64,000 nucleotides of DNA from the NCBI RefSeq assembly GCF_000513275.1, contig NZ_CBVJ010000082.1:62001-126000 (forward strand), in the 5' to 3' direction. The stretch is from Paenibacillus gorillae (GTDB lineage: Bacteria; Bacillota; Bacilli; Paenibacillales; Paenibacillaceae). The first letter of the stretch is position 1. Every line of letters begins with the position of its first letter. The position numbers and the translations under genes were made by a program. Shown in pieces: positions 43,839 to 52,723 of the stretch. The notes under the pieces are model-generated. The model was not told where the DNA came from, searched no databases, and worked only from the letters and a program-made list of their open reading frames with translations.

Positions 43839-45932
43839 TCATTCCTTAGCGATGGTTACATCTTTATAGTAGTATTTCAAAATATAGGAGTAGTCATACC
43901 CTTGCTGTGCGAGTCCCAGCGCTCCGTATTGAGACAAGCCGGCGCCATGGCCGTTGCCCGTACCGATGAAACGGTAAGCTGCATCCTTGGTCGTCGCCCG
44001 GACTTTGCCCTCTCCGTTCATAACGAAGGTGTTGCCGTCAGCCTGCTTGACACTTCCGTCAGCACCTACCACATAAACGGTTTGGGACGCGTTTGTTTTC
44101 GTACGTTTTTCCCCGCCGGCGCCAAGCATAGCGACCTTACCGGTCTCGTCAATCTGGAACAGAGTGCTCGGCAAACCGCCCAGAGCGGAACGCAAGCCGT
44201 CCGGATATTTGATCGGCAGCACTGTACCGTTCACTTTCATCTCCGTAACACGTCCTGACAGTCCTTGCTTGCTGACTTCAAGCGAGTATATCGGCCCGCC
44301 TACAACAGAGGTCGTCTTCCCTTTCATGGAGTCTACCAGCTGCTGAGAAGTAAAGGGTCCTCTGATCCAGGACATTTCGTTGTTTTGTACGACACGCTCC
44401 AGTACAGCTACTTCGTCGCCGGCATTCAGTTGGCCCACTAGCGGCACCGCATCTTGAACGATTGGAAGGACGCGCACTTTCGTGCCTGCTGCGTTAACCT
44501 TCATAAGCTTAACACCTGCTGCATTCGTCGTTCCTGCTCCATCCAGCAGGTCTTCCCGTACGTATCCCGTCAAACCGCTGGATAATACGACGCGATACCA
44601 GCCGTAAAGCGACTTTTCCGACACAGCATCGGCAGGACTTGGGACAGTTTGCAAGTAAGCGACAGAGTTGCCCCAAATTTCTTTGGCGTCGGCGGACTGG
44701 CCGCCTGCGTTAGAAGAGAACAACGCCTCGATCAGCTTGCCGTTATACAGCATAACCTCTCCCGCTGTCGCATCAACGGCTTGAATCGTCGCCGCTTTCT
44801 CCGTGCCGGTACCGCTGTATACCTGGCTGTTGACCGAATCGACCACATGGGCGATCTGGAAGCCGAACCCTTGGTACAGCGCATACGTGCGGGCAGCGAC
44901 CGCTTGCGACTTCAGCGCTTCAAGCGGCCAGGAAGCAACCATCTCCGCGCCAACGACCGAATACAAATATTGCTCGAATGGCAGCTCGTTGACAACGGCC
45001 AGCTTGCCGTTGAATTCGCTCAATTCGAATTCGCCTCTGTATGTCCGGCTAAATCTTTCTGTCAGCTTAATCGGATCGGAGGATCCAGGTGAAACCCATA
45101 CCTTAGACGTGCCGGACGGAAACGCAAATAGCGTTGCGGGGTTAGCCGCTTTGCCGCTTAATGTATGATCGTTCCGGAGCAGCAAGTAAGAACCCGCTGC
45201 AGCCTGCTTCAGGCTGCTACCTGCCGCCCCTGCCTTCTTCTTGATCAGCTCCAGCTCGGCTGCAGAGGTAGCTGCACCTACCATAACGGTATAGCTGCCC
45301 GTACCGCGCAGCGCAGTGAATGCATCCACGCCTGCCGCTCCGAACGTTTGTGCAGCCTTATCCGCAGCACTCTTGGATGCATAAGTGCCGCTTTCCAAGT
45401 GAAGCGGTCCTTGCACGGCTGCTGTAATACCGCCAGAAGAGCTGCTCAGCTCGCCGTCCGCGCTCCATTTTTTCAAAGCGGTCTGGCTTTCTGCCAATGT
45501 AGTATAGCTGCCTTCCGTAACTTGATAGACCGTTTTCCCGCCTTTAGACAAGGAAGTGATAGATCCGGTACCGGAGGCAGCTTGAAGCCGTTTATACGCT
45601 TTAAGAGCCATATCGAAGTTTTCCGTCTCCGATACAAGCACTTTATAATTGTCAATTACGAACCGGGCTTGAGCGCCGGCACCTAAGCTTAACCATTGCT
45701 CCGTGCCCGAAGGCTGGCGCATGCCAACCGACAGCCCGCCTGTCGAGGATAGCGTTGCAACCGGCGTATTCACTTGATATTTACCTGGCAATTGCAGAAA
45801 AATAGCGACTCGTATCGAATCCAGCTGCGGCACCGCGCCCTGGGACGGCTTGACCGTCCACAGCGAGACGAGCAGTAATCCAATCATAGTCAGTATCGTC
45901 AAGCGGCGGTACGACAGTAGTGACGTTCTCAT
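43839..45932 (-). CDS. SpoIID/LytB-domain cell-wall protein
   Basis: 697 residues from the ATG at 45932 (GAGAGGGG 11 bases upstream). A signal anchor is followed by a SPOR-like repeat region (about 80-240). The SpoIID domain contains ELPFEQYLYSVVGAEM, AVAARTYALYQ and AATIQAVDATAGEV...FSSNAGGQS. An SH3-like insert follows (WYRVVLSSGLTGYVREDLL). The end is the SpoIID hallmark GHGAGLSQYGALGLAQQGY. SpoIID is a lytic transglycosylase acting on peptidoglycan during engulfment; LytB relatives modify autolysins. This protein is twice the length of Bacillus SpoIID and its neighbours are ruvB and queA, so it is a paralogue rather than SpoIID itself. Confidence 0.82.
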   Translation of the reverse strand: MRTSLLSYRRLTILTMIGLLLVSLWTVKPSQGAVPQLDSIRVAIFLQLPGKYQVNTPVATLSSTGGLSVGMRQPSGTEQWLSLGAGAQARFVIDNYKVLVSETENFDMALKAYKRLQAASGTGSITSLSKGGKTVYQVTEGSYTTLAESQTALKKWSADGELSSSSGGITAAVQGPLHLESGTYASKSAADKAAQTFGAAGVDAFTALRGTGSYTVMVGAATSAAELELIKKKAGAAGSSLKQAAAGSYLLLRNDHTLSGKAANPATLFAFPSGTSKVWVSPGSSDPIKLTERFSRTYRGEFELSEFNGKLAVVNELPFEQYLYSVVGAEMVASWPLEALKSQAVAARTYALYQGFGFQIAHVVDSVNSQVYSGTGTEKAATIQAVDATAGEVMLYNGKLIEALFSSNAGGQSADAKEIWGNSVAYLQTVPSPADAVSEKSLYGWYRVVLSSGLTGYVREDLLDGAGTTNAAGVKLMKVNAAGTKVRVLPIVQDAVPLVGQLNAGDEVAVLERVVQNNEMSWIRGPFTSQQLVDSMKGKTTSVVGGPIYSLEVSKQGLSGRVTEMKVNGTVLPIKYPDGLRSALGGLPSTLFQIDETGKVAMLGAGGEKRTKTNASQTVYVVGADGSVKQADGNTFVMNGEGKVRATTKDAAYRFIGTGNGHGAGLSQYGALGLAQQGYDYSYILKYYYKDVTIAKE

Positions 45933-45994
45933 CCGTGTACATTCCCCTCTCTTGAGACGGCTCGCCGAATGCGGCCGTCTGGTCGTCATTTGGA

Positions 45995-46996
45995 TTAGCG
46001 TTCAGGAACCGGGAGGCCCAGATGCCTATAGGCTTGATCGGTCGCAATTCGTCCGCGCGGCGTTCGCTGCAGGAAACCGATCTGCATCAAATAAGGCTCA
46101 TATACGTCTTCAATTGTCTGGCTTTCTTCACCAATAGAGGCCGCGATCGTGTCCAGGCCAACCGGACGGCCGGCAAATGTAGTCATCATTGCGAGCAGCA
46201 TTTTATGGTCAATGCTGTCGAGTCCCACCGGATCGACCTGCTGCAGCTCTAGCGCTGCTATAGCGATTTCATGCGTAATAATGCCATCTCCCCGTACTTG
46301 AGCGTAATCCCGCACACGCTTCAGCAGTCGGTTCGCGATCCTCGGCGTTCCTCTAGCACGCATTGCAATTTCCATCGAGGCTTCGCCGATAATGGAGATA
46401 TCGAATATTTCCGCCGAACGGCTTACGATATAAGCCAGCTCATCAACCGTATAAAACTCCAACCGGCTGATAACGCCGAAGCGGTCGCGCAGCGGCGCGG
46501 ACAAAAGTCCGGCTCTAGTCGTCGCTCCAATTAGCGTAAAGGGCGGAAGATCAAGACGGACGGAACGGGCGCTTGGCCCCTTCCCGATCATAATGTCGAG
46601 GGCATAGTCTTCCATTGCCGGGTATAACACTTCTTCAACCGTACGATGCAGCCGGTGAATCTCGTCAATGAAGAGCACATCGCCCTCTTGGAGATTCGTC
46701 AGCAGCGCAGCCAAATCGCCCGGCCGCTCAATTGCCGGTCCCGACGTCGTCCGCAAATTCACGCCAAGCTCATTAGCGATAATGTTGGAGAGTGTTGTTT
46801 TGCCCAGACCGGGAGGCCCGTACAGCAGGACATGATCCAGTGCTTCTTTGCGAAGCTTGGCTGCATCGATATAGATTTTCAAATTTTCTTTCGCTTTGGA
46901 CTGCCCGATGTATTCCGCTAAATATCGGGGTCGCAAGCTTAATTCCATCGCCTGCTCGTCCATCATCAGGTTGGCGGATATGATTCTATCATCCAA
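45995..46996 (-). CDS. ruvB: Holliday junction branch-migration ATPase RuvB
   Basis: A 333-residue AAA+ motor. Walker A is GPPGLGKTT (60-68), Walker B is LFIDEIH (108-114), sensor 1 is [10 protein letters not shown], and the arginine-finger region and C-terminal winged helix ([17 protein letters not shown]) are intact. The start is a TTG at 46996 with AAGGAG ten bases before it. It lies 19 bases after ruvA, forming a ruvC-ruvA-ruvB operon. Confidence 0.96.
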   Translation of the reverse strand: MDDRIISANLMMDEQAMELSLRPRYLAEYIGQSKAKENLKIYIDAAKLRKEALDHVLLYGPPGLGKTTLSNIIANELGVNLRTTSGPAIERPGDLAALLTNLQEGDVLFIDEIHRLHRTVEEVLYPAMEDYALDIMIGKGPSARSVRLDLPPFTLIGATTRAGLLSAPLRDRFGVISRLEFYTVDELAYIVSRSAEIFDISIIGEASMEIAMRARGTPRIANRLLKRVRDYAQVRGDGIITHEIAIAALELQQVDPVGLDSIDHKMLLAMMTTFAGRPVGLDTIAASIGEESQTIEDVYEPYLMQIGFLQRTPRGRIATDQAYRHLGLPVPER

Positions 46997-47015
46997 TTGG
47001 GGTTATCTCCTTCCG

Positions 47016-47651
47016 TTACCCTTTGAACAGCTGCTGCAAGGCCCGCTTCATTAAGGAATCGACAGTTTCCTCCGCCGTAACCGACGATTGCAGGCCATGC
47101 CATGCGCGATCCAACTCAGCATCTGTATAACCAAGCGATCCCAGCGCTTCGCGTGCTTCCTCCCAAGCTGTGCCAGCTCCTTGAGCATCTCCGCCTGCCT
47201 TCGCTGCGTTTGGCGACAGACCAGCAACAGCAAGCAGTCCCTCGTCGGAAATAAAGCCCGACAGCTTGTCCTTTAGATCCAGCACCATTCGCTGTGCAGT
47301 CTTCTTCCCGATACCTGGCAGCTTCGTCAGAAAAGCCAGATTCTCTTGATGAATGGCTGCAACAACCGCATCCGGGCGCCCTCCGGCCAATATGCCAAGT
47401 GCCACGCGCGGTCCGATACCGGATACCTCTAGCAGCTTGCGGAACAGCGACTGTTCCTCTCTCGTTTCGAAACCGTACAGCAGAATGGCATCCTCACGCA
47501 CATGATGATGAATATAGACCGTGATCGCTTCTTCCTTTGCCGCAAAGGCATAAGGGTTTGGGGTAAACACCCGATAGCCGACGCCTTGTACATCCATTAC
47601 GATATATTCCGTTTCCAAATGGGCGACTAGCCCGCGTAAAAAATCGATCAT
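47016..47651 (-). CDS. ruvA: Holliday junction DNA-binding subunit RuvA
   Basis: 211 residues: OB fold (MIDFLRGLVAHLETEYIVMD), two helix-hairpin-helix motifs (LLEVSGIGPRVALGIL and LTKLPGIGKKTAQRMVLDL), an Ala/Gly-rich linker and C-terminal domain III that contacts RuvB. The start at 47651 is set by ACGAGGTGCGTCG and overlaps the ruvC stop codon by four bases (ATGA). A longer reading to 47702 would lie inside ruvC. Confidence 0.95.
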   Translation of the reverse strand: MIDFLRGLVAHLETEYIVMDVQGVGYRVFTPNPYAFAAKEEAITVYIHHHVREDAILLYGFETREEQSLFRKLLEVSGIGPRVALGILAGGRPDAVVAAIHQENLAFLTKLPGIGKKTAQRMVLDLKDKLSGFISDEGLLAVAGLSPNAAKAGGDAQGAGTAWEEAREALGSLGYTDAELDRAWHGLQSSVTAEETVDSLMKRALQQLFKG

Positions 47652-48148
47652 CGACGCACCTCGTTTATTTTTTGCGCCATTACGGCAGAATGGGCGTGGC
47701 AAATCGCGACCGCAAGCGCATCGGCAACATCATCAGGCTTCGGGATGGCGGAAAGCTTCAGAAACATTTTCACCATTTCCTGCACTTGACGCTTCTCCGC
47801 TTTGCCGTAGCCAACGACAGCCTGCTTCACTTGAAGCGGCGTATATTCGGAAACCGGAAGCCCCCGTTGAGCCGCGGCCAAAATAATGACGCCCCTGGCT
47901 TGCCCAACATCAAAAGCCGTCGTTACGTTGCGGTTGAAAAACAATTTCTCAATCGCTACGGCGTCCGGCTTGTACTTGTCGATCAGGGCAACGGCCGAGT
48001 CATATACTTGCAGCAGCCTCTCCTGCGAGGGTGTGCCTGCTGCTGTCTGAATGCAGCCGTATTGAACCGGGGTAAGCTTGTGGCCGACTTTATCAATAAA
48101 ACCAAAACCCGCAATGGCAATGCCGGGATCGATCCCTAAAACTCGCAA
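47648..48148 (-). CDS. ruvC: Crossover junction endodeoxyribonuclease RuvC
   Basis: A 166-residue resolvase of the RNase H fold. The four acidic residues are visible: Asp 7 in GIDPG, Glu 67 in VAIEKLFF, and Asp 140 and Asp 143 in KPDDVADALAVA. It cuts Holliday junctions held by RuvAB. RuvC is absent from Bacillus subtilis (which uses RecU) but present in Paenibacillaceae, where it heads the ruvCAB operon as here. A probable sigma-A promoter lies at 48238-48266. Confidence 0.95.
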   Translation of the reverse strand: MRVLGIDPGIAIAGFGFIDKVGHKLTPVQYGCIQTAAGTPSQERLLQVYDSAVALIDKYKPDAVAIEKLFFNRNVTTAFDVGQARGVIILAAAQRGLPVSEYTPLQVKQAVVGYGKAEKRQVQEMVKMFLKLSAIPKPDDVADALAVAICHAHSAVMAQKINEVRR

Positions 48149-48237
48149 ATGCCCAACTCCTTCAACGATGCGAGGCTTCAGCCTTTCGCAAACTTATGTA
48201 AGCTACAATAAACTGCCTTATGACTTCGCAACCTCCA

Positions 48238-48266
48238 TTATAACAAAAATTGCACCCCATGAGAAC
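48238..48266 (-). promoter_or_regulatory. Probable sigma-A promoter of ruvCAB
   Basis: TTCTCA (complement of 48261-48266), 17 bases, TATAAT (48238-48243). The -10 box is perfect and the -35 matches at four of six positions. Confidence 0.5.
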
Positions 48267-48393
48267 ACGCGTTTGACGATTCCGGCGCGGCGCCTTTTTT
48301 TGTAATCTGGCAGGATGCTGTTATGGGATGAAATTACGGCCGAGTCGGCCGCTATTTCATGCAATTACGCACCTGCTCTCCAGTTTAAACACA

Positions 48394-48430
48394 TTAAAAA
48401 ACCGCGAACCCCTGATTTGGGGCCGCGGTT
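48394..48430 (-). terminator. Intrinsic terminator of bofC
   Basis: Stem AACCGCG (48400-48406) with CGCGGTT (48424-48430), extended by an inner CCCC/GGGG pairing, then TTTTT on the minus strand. Confidence 0.85.
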
Positions 48431-48475
48431 CCGGCTGGATTTCATCAATATGGGCCTTGCTGGTGCTTTAATGGA

Positions 48476-49123
48476 TTAATATGTAGTCGGTGTTAATTCT
48501 TTTTCCTCGGCTTGCAAGGCAAAGTCGCTAAATGTGGACAACACGCTGTTATACTCGTCTATATCGGACACTTTAATTCCTTGGGCAAGCTCGTCCACCT
48601 TTTCATGAGGCAGACTGCTCTCCATGAATTGAACATCTAGCTGGAAAAACGTGCGCAGCACCTTTTCCTTGCCCGGCTCGCCTTCGAATAAGGAGAAATA
48701 CCCTTTCTTATCTAATCCGAAATATGCATGCGACCGGCATTCCTCGGATAAATCCTCGATCTGCTCCTCCAGCAATACGGTCTGACCATCGCGGTCCATT
48801 ACTGCCGTCCATTCCGGATGCAACCGGAGAAGCTTCACGATTTGCTGCGATGCAAGACGTCCGAGCGGACGAGTCTCTTCCCCGCAAATATATACTGATC
48901 TAAGTTTGACCGAAAGCGCTCCTTCTTGTCCCTCTAGCGCTTCAATGATGCTTGCCGGCTTTGCTTCCGCAGGCTCAACAGCCGCTGCAGCGACCATTGA
49001 CGGACTCCCTGCTGCAAACAATACGACGGACAGCCATAGCGTGAAGGAGCCTAATATCCATAATGAGCGGCGGCGACGGCGAAGACGTTTTCTGACTTGC
49101 TTCCATAAGCTGAACTCCATCAT
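48476..49123 (-). CDS. bofC: BofC-like regulator of the sigma-K checkpoint
   Basis: 215 residues with a very basic N-terminus (KQVRKRLRRRRRS), a signal-type hydrophobic helix and an extracytoplasmic domain. The BofC pattern is visible: VYICGEET, then DLSEECRSHAYFGLDKKGYF, then LFEGEPGKEKVLRTFFQLDV. In Bacillus BofC is secreted from the forespore into the intermembrane space, where it restrains the SpoIVB protease that triggers sigma-K processing. It lies between ruvC and the safA-like gene, the Bacillales order. The ATG follows AAAGGGGCC. Confidence 0.82.
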   Translation of the reverse strand: MMEFSLWKQVRKRLRRRRRSLWILGSFTLWLSVVLFAAGSPSMVAAAAVEPAEAKPASIIEALEGQEGALSVKLRSVYICGEETRPLGRLASQQIVKLLRLHPEWTAVMDRDGQTVLLEEQIEDLSEECRSHAYFGLDKKGYFSLFEGEPGKEKVLRTFFQLDVQFMESSLPHEKVDELAQGIKVSDIDEYNSVLSTFSDFALQAEEKELTPTTY

Positions 49124-49210
49124 GATAAAGGCCCCTTTGCTTCATTTTGACAATAGTGTTTCCTGAGCTTCCATATCTATGCATGAAGGTTGAATATTGT
49201 CGAAAACAGA

Positions 49211-49250
49211 TAAAAATGCCCCTCCGTTTTCACGAAACGGAGGGGCATTG
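49211..49250 (-). terminator. Intrinsic terminator of the safA-like gene
   Basis: Perfect stem AATGCCCCTCCGTTT with AAACGGAGGGGCATT over a four-base loop, then TTTTT-A on the minus strand, directly after the stop codon. Confidence 0.92.
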
Positions 49251-49260
49251 AAGTGCAAGA

Positions 49261-51396
49261 TTAGCGGTTAATCCATGGTTTGCTGCCTGTTCTATGCGAT
49301 CTCGAGCGGGCCGTCACTGTACGGATGACGGCTTTTTTGGCCGCCGATTTTTTAGGTGCCGATTTAGGAGCTGATGCTTTCACGGCTTTTACCGACTCCG
49401 CAACAGCAATCGGCTGCTCGATTTCATCTTCGCGTTTCCCTTTGCAGCCGCAAGGCTTTTCAGATACACCCGCTACTGTGCCCGGCCATCCCCCTACAGG
49501 CGGGAATGGCGGGAACGGCGGGAAGCCCCAGACTGGATAGCCGTAGCCGCCATATGGACCTGTGGCAGCCGGAGAAACCGCTCCCGGGCCGTAGCCATAG
49601 CTTACTTCAGGGCCGATATTCGACGGGCCGATGTTCGATGGGCCAATGTTCGATGGACCGATGTTCGATGGGCCAATGTTCGATGGACCGATGTTCGACG
49701 GGCCGATATTCGACGGTCCAATGTTCGACGGGCCAATATTCGACGGTCCAATGTTCGACGGACCGATGTTCGACGGGCCAATGTTCGACGGGCCGATGTT
49801 CGACGGGCCGATGTTGGATGGGCTGATGCTGCTGTTAGCAACACTTTCGATCGATTCGTTGGAAGCTAGTGATACTGCTGTTGGCCCCCAACCGCCATAG
49901 CCATAGCCACCGGTTGATTCCGGCGATACTGCCGTTGGACCCCAGCCGCCATAACCGTAGCCACCGGTTGATTCTGGCGATACCGCTGTTGGACCCCAGC
50001 CTCCATAACCGTAGCCACCGGTTGATTCCGGCGATACTGCCGTTGGATCCCAGCCTCCATAACCGTAGCCACCGGTTGATTCCGGTGATACTGCCGTTGG
50101 GTCCCAGCCTCCGTAGCCATAGCCGCCAGTTGATTCTGGCGATACCGCCGTTGGGCCCCAGCCTCCGTAGCCATAGCCGCCAGTTGATTCCGGCGATACC
50201 GCTGTTGGGTCCCAGCCTCCGTAGCCATAGCCGCCAGTTGATTCTGGCGATACCGCCGTTGGGCCCCAGCCTCCGTAGCCATAGCCGCCAAGAGAAACAG
50301 GCATTGTGCCTGGCGGACAGATCGACGGGCCAATGTTCGACGGACCGATGTTCGACGGGCCGATGTTTGACGGGCCGATGTTTGACGGGCCGATGTGCGA
50401 CGGGCCGATGTTCGACGGGCCGATGTTCGACGGGCCGATGTTCGACGGGCCGATGTTCGACGGGCCGATGTTCGACGGGCCAATATTCGACGGGCCAATG
50501 TTCGACGGGCCGATGTTCGACGGGCCGATGTTCGACGGGCCGATGTTCGAATTTGCTGCTGGCATACTACCGTAGCCATACCCTGTGTGAACTGGCGAAA
50601 CATGCTCGCCGTGACCATAACCGCCAAAAATCGGGCTCACCTTAGAAGAAGCTTCTATAGCCGGAATATTGCTTTGTTTGAACAAATCTACACTTGGCTG
50701 CAGCTCTGTTTGAATCGGCAGCACTTTTTTTCCTGCCTTTTCCGCCTTCAAAGGCTTTTCAACGGGAAGCGGCTTATTTGGCTTCACTGCAGCCGGCTGC
50801 GGGGCAGGAATGTTAGCAGGCTCCACAGGCTTCACTACAGGAGCTGTCGGTTTTTTCTCTATAATTGGGCCAGTAGGCTGCTTGTTTGGAACGGATTGCG
50901 CTATCGGTGCAGGTGCCGTCGCTATAGGTGCCGTATTCGTTTTCCCTTGAATCGGGCCGGTCGGTTTTTTACCACCCACCAAGTTTTGAACGCCCTGTAC
51001 AATTGACATCGGATGCAGCGGATGATGTGCGGCACCAGTACCAGCAGCCGGCAATTCAACCGATGCATGGCCTGCCTTCGGAATGTTGACGATCTCTCCG
51101 GTCAGCAGCACATTCGGATTTTTCAGCTGCGGGTTGGCTTTGATCATATCCGCCAGCGGCACTCCCCATGCTTTGGACAGCTTCCAGAGCGTGTCGCCCT
51201 GCTTGACGACATGCTGATGCATAATGTCCCCGACACCTCCACCATGCGAGGACGGAATTTTGAGCTTCATCCCAACGTCCAGCGCATCTGGATTCGTTAT
51301 CGTTGGATTCAGCTTCAAAATCTCTTCAATCGACACATTATGTTTCTGGCTAATAAAGTACAATGTATCGCCTTTCTTCACGACATAAATTTTCAC
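49261..51396 (-). CDS. safA: SafA-like LysM spore-coat protein with large pentapeptide and 18-residue repeats
   Basis: 711 residues from a GTG at 51396 (AGGAGG ten bases before). Two LysM domains (about 3-47 and 62-105; KKGDTLYFISQKHNVS and KQGDTLWKLSKAWGVP) should anchor it to the spore cortex. A Pro/Lys/Ala region follows, then about 15 NIGPS pentapeptides (50326-50550), eight 18-residue Gly/Tyr repeats of the GGYGYGGWGPTAVSPEST type (about 49866-50300), and about 14 more NIGPS units (49615-49825). A Pro/Gly stretch and a Lys/Ala-rich tail end the protein. SafA is the morphogenetic protein of the inner coat. The LysM start and the bofC neighbour support the name; the repeats are not part of Bacillus SafA. 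Confidence 0.75.
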   Translation of the reverse strand: MKIYVVKKGDTLYFISQKHNVSIEEILKLNPTITNPDALDVGMKLKIPSSHGGGVGDIMHQHVVKQGDTLWKLSKAWGVPLADMIKANPQLKNPNVLLTGEIVNIPKAGHASVELPAAGTGAAHHPLHPMSIVQGVQNLVGGKKPTGPIQGKTNTAPIATAPAPIAQSVPNKQPTGPIIEKKPTAPVVKPVEPANIPAPQPAAVKPNKPLPVEKPLKAEKAGKKVLPIQTELQPSVDLFKQSNIPAIEASSKVSPIFGGYGHGEHVSPVHTGYGYGSMPAANSNIGPSNIGPSNIGPSNIGPSNIGPSNIGPSNIGPSNIGPSNIGPSNIGPSHIGPSNIGPSNIGPSNIGPSNIGPSICPPGTMPVSLGGYGYGGWGPTAVSPESTGGYGYGGWDPTAVSPESTGGYGYGGWGPTAVSPESTGGYGYGGWDPTAVSPESTGGYGYGGWDPTAVSPESTGGYGYGGWGPTAVSPESTGGYGYGGWGPTAVSPESTGGYGYGGWGPTAVSLASNESIESVANSSISPSNIGPSNIGPSNIGPSNIGPSNIGPSNIGPSNIGPSNIGPSNIGPSNIGPSNIGPSNIGPSNIGPSNIGPEVSYGYGPGAVSPAATGPYGGYGYPVWGFPPFPPFPPVGGWPGTVAGVSEKPCGCKGKREDEIEQPIAVAESVKAVKASAPKSAPKKSAAKKAVIRTVTARSRSHRTGSKPWINR
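49615..49830 (-). repeat. 15-bp tandem repeat array 2 inside the safA-like gene
   Basis: About 14 tandem 15-bp units encoding Asn-Ile-Gly-Pro-Ser, with synonymous variation (GGG/GGA/GGC and ATC/ATT-type changes). In-frame coding repeats. Confidence 0.9.
49866..50300 (-). repeat. 54-bp tandem repeat array inside the safA-like gene
   Basis: Eight 54-bp units encoding 18 residues each. They alternate between Trp-Gly-Pro and Trp-Asp-Pro at one position, and the last unit is divergent (PTAVSLASN). Confidence 0.9.
50326..50550 (-). repeat. 15-bp tandem repeat array 1 inside the safA-like gene
   Basis: About 15 tandem 15-bp units encoding NIGPS, one of them HIGPS. The units are nearly identical at the DNA level, indicating recent expansion. 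Confidence 0.9.
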
Positions 51397-51552
51397 TCGC
51401 CGAAAACCTCCTGTCACGTTCTTTGTACCACAGTCAAGGCTAATGCCCCGCTAATCATTACATCCTATGCAGAACATGGGCAGGTGTCTCCAACTTATTC
51501 GAAAAAAAATAGCCGAATCTTCGCATTTACGAAAATGTTGCTTGTCCTTCAT

Positions 51553-51586
51553 AAAAAAAGGCGCCCCGCGCAACGCGGAGCACCTT
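51553..51586 (-). terminator. Intrinsic terminator of the hom-thrB-pheA transcript
   Basis: A 12-bp stem AGGTGCTCCGCG/CGCGGGGCGCCT (two G-U pairs) with a TTG loop and seven T on the minus strand. The 188-bp element copy B lies between pheA and this terminator, so it would be transcribed as part of the 3' untranslated tail. Confidence 0.88.
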
Positions 51587-51606
51587 CTATTCATCGGGAC
51601 TTCGTA

Positions 51607-51794
51607 TCAACATGTAAAAGTACATTTTGATGCCCTGATTTCGCTTCGAAATTAGCTTCAACATGCAAAAGTACATTTAAACAGACACCAAAACCTCATA
51701 TTAGCTCAATACAGCCCCATTCACATGCACTTTTTCATTTTGAGAGCCATTTTGCCGACAAAACGGGCAAACAAACTGCACTTTTGCATTTTGA
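51607..51794. repeat. 188-bp four-unit inverted element, copy B
   Basis: Units at 51607-51630 and 51658-51679 (forward) and 51726-51743 and 51777-51794 (reverse). Spacing of 51, 85 and 51 bases is the same as in copies A and C. Units have the form TCAA[A/C]ATG[C/T]AAAAGT. Confidence 0.85.
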
Positions 51795-51847
51795 AGAGCT
51801 CAGTGGTGCTTGTCAGCACATTTAAGCCTAGGAACCACTCTCGAAAT

Positions 51848-52723
51848 TTAGCTCAGCTGCTCATAGGTAAAGCTCGGGTAGCTGCCGAGAATGCGAACTT
51901 GGCAGCCCAGCGCCTCGATCTCCTCAAGCGCCGATGGCAGCAATACCGTATCCAGAGCCATATCGATATCGATGTAAAAATAATATGTGCCGAGCTGCCG
52001 CTTCGTTGGACGCGACTCGATTTTGGACAAGTTGATTTTACGCCAAGCGAATGCGGACAGCACCCGGTGAAGCGCACCCGGAAAATCATCCGGAAGCGTA
52101 ATCAGAATGCTTGTCTTCCGGCTCGCTGATTCCCTTGCCGTGAACGGCTCATTGCCGACAAGAAGAAACCGGGTAAAGTTGTTATTGTGGTCCGTAATCT
52201 CGCTGGCAAGCACATCGAGTTGCTGATTGGCAGCCGCCGTTGCCGTGCCAATAGCCGCCCAGCCGTTGTCCGGATTGTCTCGAACGATACGAACGCCCTC
52301 AGAGGTGCTGCCTACCGTCTCCTTCTCTGCCAGCGGCATCTCCGCACGCAGAAACTGAAGACATTGTGCGATCGCTACGGGATGGCTGAATACCTTTTTG
52401 ATTTTGCTCAAATCGAGCTCGCCATCCGCACCAGTCAACTCAGAGCGCCTGCCTATCAAATTCTGAATAGACGGGTACACCCACTCCGCCTGAATCGGTA
52501 GATCAACCTCATGCACGAGCCAGTCCATATGCAGGCTGACCGAGCCCTCGATCGTGTTCTCGATCGGAATAATGCTGTATTGGCTAACGTTGTTGACCGT
52601 TGACAGGAACACGTCTGCGATCAAGCGGTGATGCTTCCAGATGACTTCTTCATTGCCGAACAGCTTTTTCGCCGCTTCATCGGAGACGGAGCCCGCTGGC
52701 AATAGCGCGACGCTCATATTCAT
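51848..52723 (-). CDS. pheA: Prephenate dehydratase
   Basis: A 291-residue enzyme converting prephenate to phenylpyruvate for phenylalanine synthesis. The catalytic domain has SIIPIENTIEGSV, the FSHPVAIAQC segment, and the Thr-Arg-Phe motif in NNNFTRFLLVG. A C-terminal ACT domain (residues ~200-290) with the ESRPTKR motif gives Phe feedback control. The N-terminal glycine-rich turn is atypical (LLPAGSVSDEAA instead of the usual GPxGTFS). The ATG overlaps the thrB stop by four bases and has AAAGGAGAGG before it, so it belongs to the hom-thrB operon. Confidence 0.9.
   Translation of the reverse strand: MNMSVALLPAGSVSDEAAKKLFGNEEVIWKHHRLIADVFLSTVNNVSQYSIIPIENTIEGSVSLHMDWLVHEVDLPIQAEWVYPSIQNLIGRRSELTGADGELDLSKIKKVFSHPVAIAQCLQFLRAEMPLAEKETVGSTSEGVRIVRDNPDNGWAAIGTATAAANQQLDVLASEITDHNNNFTRFLLVGNEPFTARESASRKTSILITLPDDFPGALHRVLSAFAWRKINLSKIESRPTKRQLGTYYFYIDIDMALDTVLLPSALEEIEALGCQVRILGSYPSFTYEQLS

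Larger units (their letters stand above)
48149..48475. other. Intergenic region between ruvC and bofC
   Basis: Holds the ruvC promoter and the bofC terminator. No reading frame is supported. Confidence 0.6.
51418..51847. other. Intergenic region between safA-like gene and pheA
   Basis: Contains the pheA terminator (51553-51586) and the 188-bp element copy B. Short open frames here are judged spurious. Confidence 0.6.

Noticed and set aside
48281-48303. G+C-rich hairpin with a T-run on the plus strand
   Set aside because: The stem GGCGC/GCGCC would leave a one-base loop, and no plus-strand gene precedes it.
49602-50645. Long alternative frames on both strands in the repeat region, and the idea of a CRISPR-like array
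   Set aside because: The repeats have 15- and 54-bp periods without unique spacers and encode regular peptides in the LysM gene frame. The other frames are open only because of periodicity.
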